The translations under genes and the position numbers were made by a program. A stretch of DNA of 64,000 bases from Ceratothoa steindachneri. Taxonomy: Eukaryota > Arthropoda > Malacostraca > Isopoda > Cymothoidae. The stretch lies in assembly GCA_963969495.1 (NCBI GenBank), contig OZ018331.1:149916779-149980778 (forward strand), written 5' to 3'. Below the pieces are notes generated by a model. The model worked only from the letters and a program-made list of their open reading frames with translations, ran no database searches and was not told the DNA's origin. Shown in pieces: positions 22,652 through 34,199 of the stretch. Position 1 is the first letter of the stretch, and every line of letters begins with the position of its first letter.

Positions 22652-24352
22652 TCTTGTTTTTCTTTGCGGGGCTTATTTATAGGCGGATTGCCGCCCCAAC
22701 TAAAGGGGGAAGTGACCAGGCCACAGAGGCAAGGGGGGAGGGAGCGAATGGTGAGTTATCATCTGGGGAGTGCGAGAATTCCTGAGGTGGCACAGGGGTG
22801 CCCAAGTCAGCTCGCAAATTATAGGCTCGCAACCGCACCGCTACTTGGCGTGCCTTCTGACTCGCACCGCTTTTTTTCCATAACCACGGGTTTTATGGGT
22901 CTCGTAGGTAATTCGATCGTTAGAGCGTCGTTTAAGGACCTTAGGTGGTCGCCTTCAAACAGATGTTAGCTCCAACTGCCCACAGCGGCGGGGAGATCAC
23001 ACATGGTAAGCATTTTCGCCGGCTACCTTTCCCACGCCTCTCCTCATAAGGGAGGGGGGCTTTAATGTACCTATACTCCTCCAGGATGCTTAATGTAGCC
23101 ATTTCTCCACAATCCCATTATCATTAAACATTCCGAAACGTATCACTTGTTTAAAACCCTTTTGTACCTCTATTCCTCGCCTTTTAGTATTTTAATAGAT
23201 TATATACCTGTAATTAATATAATTGGTTACTTACTTTTCAGTATATAAACGTAACTTTTGCACTATTTTACCATTGAAAAGAAAACTTGCCCCGAAGATG
23301 GTCGCATAAGATCGAAAGCTTAACTGGAAAAAATAATGATTATTGGACATTAATTTATAACCCTCATAATACAAAAAACAGCGTAATAAGAAATGAAGCG
23401 AAACAAAATAGGAAATTAACCAAAGCTTAATTTGATATGGTTTATAAAAAACAATAAAGAAAAACTACCAAACTAAACAATATTTGTATATTTTTCGAGG
23501 CTCTTCTTCAGGTCTACCTCCTATTGTGACTCATCGACTTCACAGCAATTTTTTTTTTATAAAAATTAAAATCGTTTATAAATTCATCTACGCAACCTTA
23601 CTATGCAATCACTACACCTCTGATCATTCTATTAACTCAATAATAGCATCCCATATCCTATGACCTGAATCTCTGACCAAGTGTCTCATATCTAATGACC
23701 TCAGTCTCTCACCAATAGCGTCTTTCAGCCATTCGTGTTTTAGGACTCGATCTTGACCTCTGTTGGATGGAGGGAGGGTTCATACGTTGGCTATTACATT
23801 CCCATGATCCTCCCATACCCTCCTACTGCATTATTCATGAGTTGATATTGCTATTTTTATTGACATCAATTTTTCCCTATTCTGATTCTATTTTTATTGA
23901 CTTCACCTCCCCCCAACCCCTTGTTTCTTTTCCCACTAAAAGAGACTCGACGGTACCGGTTTGATCCTTTTCATTTGAATTGAGATCCTTTTGGATCTTA
24001 GGATTCCTTCGACTACTGTCCATTTTGAATTTAAATTACAAACCTACTGGATTGTTACCTCTCTTTTTATTTCTTAGTTTATTCAATGTCTGGTTCTTTT
24101 GTTTCTTTCCCCTCCCATTTTCGAATTCTCGACTATTCGATTTTAACTCAAAAAAAAAGAAACTGCCCGAGAAGGGAAGTCAAAATTATCCTATTTTCTT
24201 CAAAATTTAAAACGGTGACATAAAATTGAAAACTTGGACAAAAAAGGTCGCCAAAATCTTAACTTTTTCCGATTTTTACGATGAAAATTTCTTATTGAAA
24301 AGTTTTTATTGAATGGAAAATTAGTTGTCTTCCTTCTACATTTATTTTCTAT

Positions 24353-24355
<3 letters not shown>
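22652..24355. other. Non-coding, no gene recognised
   Basis: 22660-23060 is G+C-rich with no recognised product. Near 23287-23330, CCCCGAAGATGG...GATCGAAAGCTT resembles the conserved end motifs of PLEs but is too short to call. The remainder is T-rich low-complexity sequence. Confidence 0.4.

Positions 24356-24397
<42 letters not shown>
24354..24397. repeat. (AT)n microsatellite
   Basis: About 20 AT units, directly at the start of the PLE copy that follows. Confidence 0.95.
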
Positions 24398-24398
<1 letters not shown>

Positions 24399-24434
24399 TT
24401 GAAATATCACAAAGGAAAATAATACACAGAATAA

Positions 24435-24470
24435 GCCCAAGCGCTTTCGTGTTTACATCATCAGGGGCAG
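24435..24470 (-). ncRNA. Hammerhead-ribozyme-like core in PLE leader
   Basis: The minus strand reads GCCC (stem I strand), CTGATGA (24464-24458), TGTAAACAC, GAAA (24448-24445), GCGCTT, then GGGC. The two invariant core boxes are in the correct order, and GCCC/GGGC can close stem I. Stem III would be only one pair with a GCGC loop and stem II only two pairs with one extra U, so activity is doubtful for a single copy. Hammerhead motifs are known in PLEs. Confidence 0.4.
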
Positions 24471-24656
24471 AAATACAATGAAATAAAGAAATAGTTAATA
24501 AACAATGAAATGTGACGTCATTCAAACGTACCGACGAACAAAAACAATCGTTTAGGGGAAAAACCAACTGACGAACAAACGAATAGCCCACCCGCGGAAT
24601 TACAATATATAAATCAATTCAACAAATTAAATTTATATTGCAAACAAATATTATTC

Positions 24657-25955
24657 GTGATACAATTATCTAATTTAAATAGACCCTCACTTAAATTGAA
24701 ATTAATTTTATGGGAAAATTTGAATATGGCTGATTCTATTAAATTTCTTTCAATAAAATTGCGCACAAAGATAAGTGATTTCGCATTTATAAATAAAATG
24801 GATAATCTGCTAAAGGATCAATTTACTTACTGTAAATTAAATAAAGATCCCTTGGCCTCTACTATAGCAGTTTTTAGGAAGAAGCTAAAAGGTCGCATTA
24901 AAGATAAGGACATATTACGTAATTTAGCTGTGTCTGCCCCTACATTACCTAATTTAAATGGGTTAGTCAAGACTCAGAAAGAAAATATCCCCCTGCGCCG
25001 ATAATCAGTTCTGTAGGTTCTGCTCGTTATAAATGATCAAAATGGTTAGTTTCTTTACTGAGGCTTCTTTAGACAGCCTCTCCTCCGTTCATATTAAAAA
25101 TCATTGTGATTTCATTAATAAAATCAAGTCGCAGACGCTTAACTTCAAATTTAAAATGATTAGCTTCGATGTTGTCTCCTTATTTACAAAAGTCGCCGTG
25201 AATGATTTGCTCATCTGGTTACCGAAAGCACTTGATCAAATTTCTTTGCCCATTCCTGCACATGTTTGCTCAGATTTAATCAAACTTTAAATCCTAAACT
25301 CTTCGTTTAGGTTTAATGATAAATGGTATCTCCAACGTTTCGGCATGACCATGGGAAACTCTCTCTCCCCGTTGTTGAGCTGTTTGTATATGGAATTTTT
25401 TGAGTCTAAGTTACTATCCCCCATCCTCCCCCAAAATGCTATTTGGTACCGTTATGTAGATGATGTACGTATTTTGCATTTGGCCTATTGAGTGTAACGT
25501 AACTAATTTTCTTGGTGCCCTAAATAACCTCGTTCCTTCAATTAATTTCACTCCTGAATTAGAAGAAGCCGGAGAATTATCTTTTTTAGACCCCAAGGTA
25601 CACCGTACGCCGCAAGGTTTTAAGTTCTCGGTTTTCCGGAAGCCAACTCATGTTTCGTCAGACATCCATTTTTATTCGAACATTCGCAAAAAACTAACAA
25701 AACGGCTTTTATTTTTTGGCATTTTCGTGCTTTTAGAGTATTTGACCCTGAATTTATCGATGAAGAGTTAGAATCAATCAAAATCAGTAGTGAAAAGTTA
25801 AATTATCCGTCTTATTTTCTAAATAATTCCCTGCGCAGAACTAAGCAGTCCTTCTATGGAAATAAAATTAAACACTCATTTACGCGAAATAATATTTTAA
25901 CGCTCCCTTGTAATAAACACTTGTCCCATGTTTCGAAATTATTAAAATCCCAGGC
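24657..25955 (+). pseudogene. PLE reverse transcriptase, frameshifted
   Basis: The N-terminal part (24657-25004) contains KDPLASTIAVFRKKLKGRIK. After a frameshift come KMISFDVVSLFTKVAVNDLL (about 25155-25215) and, past a stop, RFNDKWYLQRFGMTMGNSLS with PLLSCLYMEFFESKLL. RYVDDV follows, with an intact YVDD catalytic box at 25453-25464. After another frameshift come ELSFLDPKVHRTPQGFKFSV and FRKPTHVSSDIHFYSN (to about 25680). The tail FDPEFIDEELESIKISSEKL uses a third frame. PLE RTs are related to telomerase RT and lie upstream of a GIY-YIG nuclease. Only a few lesions separate this copy from an open frame, so it is one of the younger relics here. Confidence 0.88.
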
Positions 25956-27735
25956 AATGGCTTAGCCACTCCTCCCTACGGGGGGAGCTCGCTCTTCGCT
26001 ACTAAGATTTTAAATTTAAAATCTAAAAAAAGCAGCCATGGTTAAATTTTTATAAATTTTCTGAGCTTCGCCAATTAAAATAATTTTTATAAGAAACTCT
26101 AAACTAATTTTCCCCCTTTCAAAATATCACTTTGCTAAAATATAGTTATAGAAGAAGATATATAAAAATCAATTTTCTGAACTTCACCATTTGTAATTTT
26201 TTGGGTTTACAAAAAATTCACAAAATTTCGATACTTATATTGTCGTAGAATGGACTCTCGACGATATACCATATATGACTATTCGTTGAGGGAACTTATT
26301 CAATTATATTTAGAGTGCGTGGTGTCTGCTCGACCGAGGTTATTTATCTTCAATATGCTTAAGAAGTGGAACTGAGCTCAAGGATAATAATATGGCTATC
26401 ATTAATAAAATAGAGTTTTATTAATAGAAACTATCAACAACACACAAAACGGAAAATATTGACATAAACAGAGAATGGAAAGGGTCGTGGGGAATCTAGC
26501 TAATCCGAAGATTAAGATTTGGAAGAGATTTAAAAAGTTAAAACAAAGAAAAATTAAAGGGATGGGATGGTTTGCTAAACCATTTAAAGCACAGGATAGG
26601 GTTGACAAAAGGGTTAAATACTCAAAGGTAACGTTCAGCTTACGTAATTACACTTGTTGCGCAGAGGAAGGCGACGTGAAGGAATCTTCGGTCCCCTGGC
26701 GAGTTCCAGCCGAAGGGGGGGGGGAATTAAATGATCCTGACGTGGCGTCTTGGGAATGAGAACCGATTCTTGGCGAACGGGCTTAAAGAACAATGGCTGT
26801 TCTACGTTGTTCTCTTCTGAACAATAGGGGGGGGGGGTGAGAACCGTCTCTTGTCTACGGGCTCAAAGAACAATGGCTGTTTTAATGTTGTTCTCTTTCT
26901 GAACAACAGGGGGGAAGGGTGAGAACCGTTTCTTGTCCACGGGCTCAAAGAACAATGGCTGTTCTAATGTTGTTCTCTTTCTAAACACCAGGGGGGAAGG
27001 GTGAGAACCGTTTCTTTTCAACGGGCTCAAAGAACAATGGCTGTTCTAACGTTGTTCTATTTCTGAACAACAGGGGAAGCCTTGTGGACTTGGCGTCATG
27101 AAGGCTTGAACCTTGGCACTCAAGGGATATTGTCCTCTTCTGGACAAATGATGGTGGATCTCGAGGTAGAGGGCCCTTTGGTGCATATGGTGAGACTGGA
27201 CCGTAGAGATGTCTCGCGAAGAAAATCTGGATCTCGAATCTGCTCTTAGTGGTAAAGTTTCCATATAAATAGTCGAGACATCCCCTTGGCGTAGGGGACA
27301 GTGGAGTGGGGGCTTCGAGGGAATGCACAGCCGCGCCTGAGAACAATACCTTATCTGCCCATAGGCCTAACTCAATCTGGCGAGGTCGGCGCATGGGGCG
27401 AAACGGGAGAAAAAAAAACCTCCTTGGTTAAACATTGACTCAGGTGGCGGCTATAATGCGCCCGGCTTCAAGGCGAAGATGCACGTGGGTAGCATCGTGT
27501 TTTTAAACAACATGTGATAACGGTTGAAATTAAGCGGCCTCAAACCATTCTATCACATATATTTATTTCTGAACTTCACCATTTTGTTTTTTGATATTAT
27601 AAAAGAATTATTAGAAATAACTTTGAAAAAAAACATAAGTCATAACCAAACTAAGATAAAATTATTATTCAAATACTCAAAAAAATCCCTTTCTTAAATT
27701 AGTTAGTGATGATGATGATGGTGATGATGATTATT
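25956..27735. mobile_element. Unknown insertion splitting the PLE
   Basis: This interrupts the PLE coding sequence between the RT and the endonuclease. It starts near GGCTTAGCCACTCCTCCCTA and contains TTTTAAATTTAAAATC (a palindrome near 26008). A motif TTCTGAACTTCACCATTTG is repeated near 26176 and, as TTCTGAACTTCACCATTTTG, near 27566. Also present are the 82-bp tandem array and a TATAAATAG box at 27262. No transposase, RT or gag motif was seen, so it is likely a non-autonomous element or solo LTR-like unit. Confidence 0.55.
26757..27076. repeat. 82-bp tandem repeat, four copies
   Basis: Units begin at about 26757, 26838, 26919 and 27002 with TGAGAACCGTTTCTTGTCCA. They share GGGCTCAAAGAACAATGGCT and end in a G-run (AACAACAGGGGGGAAGGG). 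Identity between the middle copies is very high, which suggests recent expansion. G-runs of 6-10 bases end the first three units. Confidence 0.92.
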
Positions 27736-27739
27736 TTAA

Positions 27740-28130
27740 TGTTAATGTTGTATTCTCTAATAATTCGACGTTAAAATCTTAGTAATTAAAAATTCTCCCC
27801 CTAATAAAATGGCCTGCATTTATAAAATTCCGCGCAAATCTTGTCTTGATTTTTGCATAGGCTAGACAACAAAAAGCCTCGATGCGAGAATTAAACAACA
27901 TAAGTACCGTTGTCGAACGGGGCAAACTTCAAATGCACTGTTTATCCATCAATCTACTTTGAACCGTCAAATAAATTTGTCTAATGTGAAATCAATTATT
28001 TTTCTACCCAATTTTATTGAAAGAGATTTAATGGAATCAGCCCTAATCAACTTCTCCCATAAAATTAATTTCAATTTAATTGAGGTTCTAATTAAATTAG
28101 ATAATTGTATCACGATAATTGTATTCTCTC
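27740..28130 (+). pseudogene. PLE GIY-YIG endonuclease domain
   Basis: The frame gives NKMACIYKIPRKSCLDFCIG, a stop in place of the usual Q, then TTKSLDARIKQHKYRCRTGQ and TSNALFIHQSTLNRQINLSN. This is the PLE type of GIY-YIG: a C-x-Y-K-I-P opening, the conserved arginine in DARIKQH and the glutamate in PNFIERDLMESALINF. The residue before IG* is C where Y is usual. It belongs with the RT at 24657-25955, separated by the insertion. The domain would nick target DNA during retrotransposition. Confidence 0.85.
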
Positions 28131-28404
28131 TGTCGTACAAAGGCTTCTATTTATATTTTAAGTTTTGGGGTTTTCCGCTCTCCAGGTCACGTTATAGCAA
28201 ATTAATGTCACATGTACAGAAAGGTCAAGCTGGTCAGGTTCAGGAAGGAAGTTAGCAAACGCATTACTAACACTGGGTCAACGATCGTACTTACCAGTAA
28301 CCATAAATAAAGTCTTGCCCCGTATTTTAATTCCCTAACTAAAATGAACCGAGTCATTTCGTCTAACATTAAAGCCTACTCCCAGATTTGTAAGCCTAAG
28401 CATT

Positions 28405-28672
28405 AAAGTCACATCACAACTGCTAGTTACGTCACAACTGCTAGTTACATCACAACTGCCATTGCATCTCAACTTCTAGTTACATTACAACTGCTAATTA
28501 CATCGAAACTGCTACATAGTTATATCACAATTGCTAGTAACATCACAACTCCTGAATTACATCACAACTGTTAATTACATTGCAACTGCAAGTTATATCA
28601 CAACTGTAAATTACATCAGAACTGCAAGCTATATCACAACTTCTAGTTACATCACAACTGATAATCACACTA
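28405..28672. repeat. 18-bp minisatellite
   Basis: Unit TACATCACAACTGCTAGT with variants (ATTACATTGCAACTGCAAGT and similar), about 14 units. Confidence 0.9.
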
Positions 28673-29429
28673 TCTACATTATCACCATTATCACAAACAA
28701 GCATCACCTGACAATTATCTTTGAATTAATAATTATCGATTAATAATATCAACTTAGCCCTTAAACGAAAAGTTTGAATCTCTCTTAAATTTCGCGTGCA
28801 GTTGACCCAAGTAGTCATGTCACATTTTTCATAAAATTTTGTCAGAAGTAAGTTAAGTACGATACAATTATTTATATATATATATATTTGAAAATCTCAA
28901 ATAACCGCGCACGGCTACCTCTAGGTTTTTCTGTGCTGAGTTTCCAACTAATAATATTTGTCCTTAGTTTGGAAAATAATTCTAGCGATATTTTTTTTAA
29001 AATAGGGAATTGTTAACGCGAATATTTTTTCTGATATCCATGATTACAAATTATTTAAATATATAAAGCTAAGTTGTCAAAGGGCCACAATTCTGAAATG
29101 TGGCAAGCCAATTTTAAATAGTTTTGAAACAAAATCGTGTCAAAATGTTTCGGACAGTAATGCTTAAAATACTACCGTAATAGCGTAAATAGTTCACTAA
29201 ATTTATTTTATTAATAAATGTCCTAGTGATTGTATTTATAATTAAATATACCCCAAACACTCCATCTCTCATTAAATAATGATATATTAAATTTTCACTC
29301 TCTGAACGAAATTCAGCTTCTACTTGGTGGTAGATAAGTATAATTCTCAGAACTTTTAAATATTTGAATAGAAAATAATGAGTTTTTATTCTTTTTATCA
29401 AACTCGATGTTTTTAATGCGTTTTAATAG
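28673..29429. other. Non-coding, no gene recognised
   Basis: AT-rich, with a short (TA)n at about 28873-28888. No protein family was found. Confidence 0.5.
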
Positions 29430-29756
29430 CACACATTTACTGAAATTCTTGCGTTTGCTGAAAACTACATTGAATAAAATCGCATTTTCTGAAAATTTCA
29501 TTGACTAAAGGCAACATTCAATTTGTATCGACTGAAAATTGTATTTAGCTGAAATTTTATTGACAAAAACAAAAGCTGTAATAGCTGAAATTGTATAGAT
29601 TGAAAATTGCATTGACTGAAAATTGCATTGACAAAAAACTACATTGACTGAAAATTACATTTAACCTAAATTTCATCGACTAAAAACTGAGGTGGGGGAA
29701 ATTGTATCGACTCAAAACTGCTTTGACTGAAAACTTCATTAACTGAAATACTTGCC
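29430..29756. repeat. Degenerate 18-20-bp minisatellite
   Basis: About 17 loose units of the type TTGACTGAAAATTGCATTGA run to 29756. Divergence is high, so it is old. Confidence 0.8.
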
Positions 29757-30322
29757 TTGCTCACAGAGGAGTTGGAGCGAGCAGCCAGTGGCAGATCAGG
29801 ACCAGCCTGAAGAAGCTCTCGAGGTCGAGGCATGTATATAAACCCCCACTGACCCTAACACATCTTGATTTCTCACGAGTGGAATCCCTCGGGCCAGAAC
29901 GGGAGAGTTGAGGGCCCCAGGGTATATCGCCCCCACTCTGGTTGTGTCCCTTTCACACACTTCTTTTCTCGGTTGCTCACGAGGTGATCTGCTCCACTTC
30001 GGAGAATTGTGCGCCTTCCCGGTTCCTAAAGCCCCAGTTCCTCGAGCTATGCCTTTCACACACTTTCACTCCCCTTTCCCATAACATCCCCTCTTTGTAT
30101 TCGAGCCTCTCCTTCAAAAATTTCGGCTAAAAGTGCCCTTGTTGGTTTTTCTTTTACTAAACTGAATACCTCCCCTCCCCCTCCGACCTAGGTTCCTTTA
30201 AACATGTTGAAAGCACGTTTTCGAGTGGTAAGCGTCGTGTTCTGAGCTCTGGTGCGCACCTGGCTTCCGTGTGTTTGTTTGTGTTCTTTATTTACATTTG
30301 TTTGAAACTAGCGATCATTATA
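29757..30322. other. G+C-richer stretch with TATA-like box, no product seen
   Basis: A TATATAAA box at 29835-29842 precedes about 350 bp of balanced composition. A short ATG run near 30203 (MLKARFRV) ends at GTAAGC. This could be an LTR remnant or a promoter with a small first exon, but no ORF longer than about 60 codons on the plus strand matches a family. Confidence 0.3.

Positions 30323-30372
<50 letters not shown>
30320..30372. repeat. (TA)n microsatellite
   Basis: About 24 TA units next to the left end of the split Tc1-like element. Confidence 0.95.
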
Positions 30373-30373
<1 letters not shown>

Positions 30374-30649
30374 TTATTTATTTGACCGTCCAAAAATAGA
30401 GAACAAAATACCTAAATCTACATTTAATACTCGTTTAATTTTCATTGAAATTACACAAAATACTCTTTATAATTTATTCTCTGATAGAGTCCAGGTTTCA
30501 TTTCATAAAACAGCTGATACAAAAAGTACTGAGGAAAGTAAGGTTATGCGAAGAAAGGATGCGTCCAAAATTAGAGAATTCTAAGTATAAATTAGGTCAT
30601 AACCATAAAACATCATTTTTTAATATAAAATAAAACATACTATTAATAA

Positions 30650-31321
30650 GAAGCATCCAGGCCCTTGTTTTGAATGACTTGGTCTATCTTAAGCCGCAGG
30701 ACTTAACCAATTTGGCGGATTGTTGAGGTGTGATTTTATTCCATTCTTGTTCGAATCTTTGCCAAGAGATCTTCGGCCTTCTTCGTTTTCTTAGCCATAT
30801 TCTTTCCATCCAGTATCTTCCATAATGTTTTTATCGGGTTTTAATCAGTACTCTGCGCAGGGCTGTTACTCACGTCGATATTTTCAACATCCAAGAGCTA
30901 CTTCATCGTCTTTGATGTGTTGCACAGAACATTGTCATGTATGAAAACGGTCATGTACTCTTGATGTTTGGAAAGAGAAGATTATATGTTCCGGAAGCAG
31001 AATCTTGTATACTGCATCGTGCATTTTGGCTGCGTAAAGGAACGATCGGACAGACTCCCGCTGTTTAAACATTTCTCACACCAGAACGCTACCACCTCTA
31101 AATTAACCGTCTCTTCTTACAAGGACGATTCAATATTTCACCCATATAAATCCTCACATTCTGATCTTCATCCAATACGAACAAATTAAGTTTGTCATCG
31201 TCGTTGAAAAAAACACTGTGACACTTTTAAGCACTCCACGGGACATGCTCAGTATCGAAGGCCAACCTAGCCGATTTATTCAGTTTACATAGGCGTTTCT
31301 TAGCAGAGTAGCGTTGTATGA
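30650..31321 (-). pseudogene. Tc1-like transposase, catalytic part
   Basis: Reading leftwards: RYSAKKRLCKLNKSARLAFD, TEHVPWSA, then FFNDDDKLNLFVLDEDQNVR, which carries the first aspartate block (normally FSDESKF). MTVFIHDNVLCNTSK has the second aspartate. NSPAQSTD, a stop, then NPIKTLWKILDGK is the DLNPIENLW box. The catalytic glutamate is replaced by lysine (NPIK). Spacing from the second aspartate to that lysine is 35 positions, i.e. DD34E. The N-terminal half lies at 37825-38095 beyond the LINE insertion. Dead on three grounds: stops, E-to-K, and the split. Confidence 0.88.
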
Positions 31322-31929
31322 GTACCCGCCCCCATCCCAAGCGTCATAAGGCCGTCTGACAACACACCTTCAGGTTAAGATTCTTGGCAACATATGCCCT
31401 GTAGGGGGCACGGCGATTTGCTCTCCTGTCCGCCGTGCTGACGGAACTCAGCGTCCCGTCCGGCCCTAGTTTAGCCCCTTCTCCTTCTTTCTGACACTCT
31501 GTCTTCTTACGCTGCTTCCTCACTTTCCATACAACCTCTTCCACAACTTTTTCTGGTCGGCCTCTAATTGCACACTCTAGATACCCACCATCTACCACTC
31601 ATACAACCATCCCGGATCGGGGCTGAGGAGGGAGGTGACAACGCCCCCTCTCCCCTGGGCTCACGTTTTGGGTGGTGGGTTTTTAACAACCTGCCTCACC
31701 TCCACCCTCACCGTCCTCACATACCCTTTCTTTCTCTTTTCACGGTCTATCACTTTTACGCCCATCCCAAGGTGGAACCGCAATGCCGAAGTGCTGCCTG
31801 CCTGACCACTGGGAGTGAGTGGTTTCAAATGGTGGCAGCTGGCTTTGCCGGCATCATGTTCACCCCTCGCAGAGCGGGCTACTGCGTCGGGTGATTAGCA
31901 TTTGAGTCCCGTGATGCTAATAGGGCCAC

Positions 31930-33850
31930 CATGCCCAATGATGAAAATCTAAAAATTCACCCTATCTACTTCCCCTTCAACATCGTAGGATCCGCCTTCG
32001 AGCAGCTACACAGCAGAAAACGAGTCCCCACCCCCTGTGTTTTCTCAAGGGACCCTCCAAATTACTTCTACCCGAGAGGAGGCTTACTCCTCTCCGAGGC
32101 CTACAGGTGCGGGGGACTCCCCCCCTTTTTTGGAAGCGCCCTTGGGTGACTCCCTCTTTCCAGCGGCACTCCCTCATTTTTATACACAGGAGACTGCCCA
32201 AGAAAGCACGCAGGGGGCCGAATATTGACTGACCCACTTGGAGCGGCTCGATCGGGCCAACCACCTTAGGGGAGCAAGGGATTGCAGGGCCCTTCGGTTT
32301 GTGCCCCCTAACGTCCTGCATTCGTGCAATTTGAGCTTACAGAGGGGCCTGTGTACCTATCCCTCCTATCTTGGATGCCGGTTCGCCAGCCCAAGACGAG
32401 ACAAAAGGTACATCGAATGGGATCCGTGATATCTTGTGAGGGTATGGCCTCTTGGAAGCCTCCCTGAGATGGACATTGTCCCTGAAGTGACCCAGCCCAA
32501 GACGGTAGGATTTTCCCTGGGGTCAAATCAGAGCTCGGTTCCATGCACAAAACCCGAGTCCGCCCTTGTGAAAGCTTCTCAGACGACTCGAGGATCCGAG
32601 GCTGGTACCCCTGTGATAGCCAAAACCTTCTCCATTTCAGAAAAAGATCTTGCTAAGGCCGGTCCTTCTGGCCTAGCGGCTTCTTCCAGTGGGGGAGAGA
32701 AGTGGGTTCATTCCCCGCTCTCCTCTCCTAAAAAGAAAAAAAAACAGGCAGACTAAAAAGACCCAGAGCTCCTCTCACTCGCGGGAACCACGGGGAGAGA
32801 CGGGTCCCCTGCCCTTTCGGCAAGCGACCAAGCCAAAATCGGCACGTCCGGCACCGATGCTTCCTAGGCAGGGGAGCCCGAGACAAAGACCAAAATTGCA
32901 AATGCGCAGAGCAGAGCCTCATTCAGAGATAACCTGGCGTTTTCGGGCCTGCTGGCTTCAAACGCTCTCTGGTTATTCGCTCCACTGATGGCAGCAGCCA
33001 AGAAGAACATGATTTAACAGAGTGGAGCACAAGCTAGCGTGATTGGTAGAGAGCCGAAGGTAGTCCTTTAATCGTGCGGGAGCTTTCTGGCGAATGCGTT
33101 GGATCCTTTCGAGGCGTCCATGATTAGTGCCCTTTGGAAAGTTGATAGCACGCCTGTAAGTGTGACGCCTCACTCTACTATGAACTTCGTGAAAGGAGTA
33201 GTTAATGCGACGGGACTCAGGGACTACTCCATAGGTGACATCACCTTATTGCTGGCAGACCATGGAGCGGTCAAGGTCGAACATGTGATGAGATAACAGG
33301 GAGGGGTCTCGAGACCAACCCCTACTCTTCGTCACATCGACTGTGACAAGCTCCCTGAGTCGGTACGTGCCAGTCGGTATCGCTACCGCGTGAAGGCATT
33401 CGTGCCAATGCCGCGGAGGTGCTACTACTGCCACCGCTTCAACCATAAGAATTGCTCCTGTATACGTACAAAGTCGAGGTTACCCGAAGTCTGTGTAAGT
33501 TGCTTCATGGCAGCACACGATAAGTCCAAATTTTTTGTGTCCAAGTATGTCAATTGAAGAGAGCCGCTCCCCGCTTCTTCGAAGCAATGTGGTGGATATC
33601 TCCTTGAGAAGGAAATCCTGGCCGTTCAGGTCTAGAATCCTTTCTCATTTCGCGTGGCTAAGGACTTGGTCGTGCCGCGCCCGGCTCGTAGGTCCTTCCG
33701 GGCCTACGAGCACGGTGGTTTCCGCGACCATTAGGAACCCTTCTGCGGGTTATACCCCCACCGAACGCTCCCCTGGTAGAACTTACCGCATAAAGGGTTC
33801 ACACCCAACCTCGATTAAAACTAGGGCTCCCTCCCTTCCCCCAGCGTGAC
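31930..33850 (+). pseudogene. LINE copy 2A ORF1 with CCHC zinc knuckle
   Basis: The remnant is gag-like. At about 33418 one frame reads RRCYYCHRFNHKNCSC, a C-x2-C-x4-H-x4-C knuckle, followed by a CVSC-type second motif. Upstream are a proline- and lysine-rich linker (SPLLKRKKNRQTKKTQSSSH at about 32715) and the ERLDRANHLR block at about 32241. ORF1 proteins of this group bind RNA through such knuckles. Frames change often, so no intact protein is encoded. Confidence 0.75.
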
Positions 33851-34199
33851 TATTTCCCGTAAGGCGAAAGAGCCGCCCACCTTCACGGAGTTGTTAGACT
33901 CACAGGAGGCAACACCCCTGAAGTGGTCGTGAGGCTATCTTCAAGAGTTCTTAAAGCTGCCCCATGAGACTTAGGAAAATCACTCAAGGATCTTCAGCTC
34001 TTACGCCCACACCGTGTGCTAGGCTGGGTACCTCGACGCTGAGGGAGGAAAAGACTCGCATAGCGAGAACGCCTTCAGCGCATAGTCCGGACAACATCGC
34101 TTGAGGTTTTACCTCTGGAAGGCGTACAGCCATTCTCGTGAGGGTCTTTTCTTCGAAGAGGGCCCCGCGTCTTCTCCGAGCTAGGCCTGGAGGGCATAT

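Larger units (their letters stand above)
24397..28260 (+). mobile_element. Penelope-like element with a 1.8-kb internal insert
   Basis: The element begins at an (AT)n tract. A leader of about 250 bp contains a hammerhead-like core on the minus strand. RT coding runs over 24657-25955, then foreign sequence at 25956-27735, then the endonuclease at about 27740-28130. The coding halves join logically: HLSHVSKLLKS before the insert and NVNVVFSNNSTLKS after it are adjacent in PLE proteins as I know them. The 3' boundary is estimated. Confidence 0.8.

Noticed and set aside
26981..27394. 137-codon minus-strand ORF
   Set aside because: Overlaps the 82-bp repeat array and the TATA-containing block; no recognised domain in the translation.
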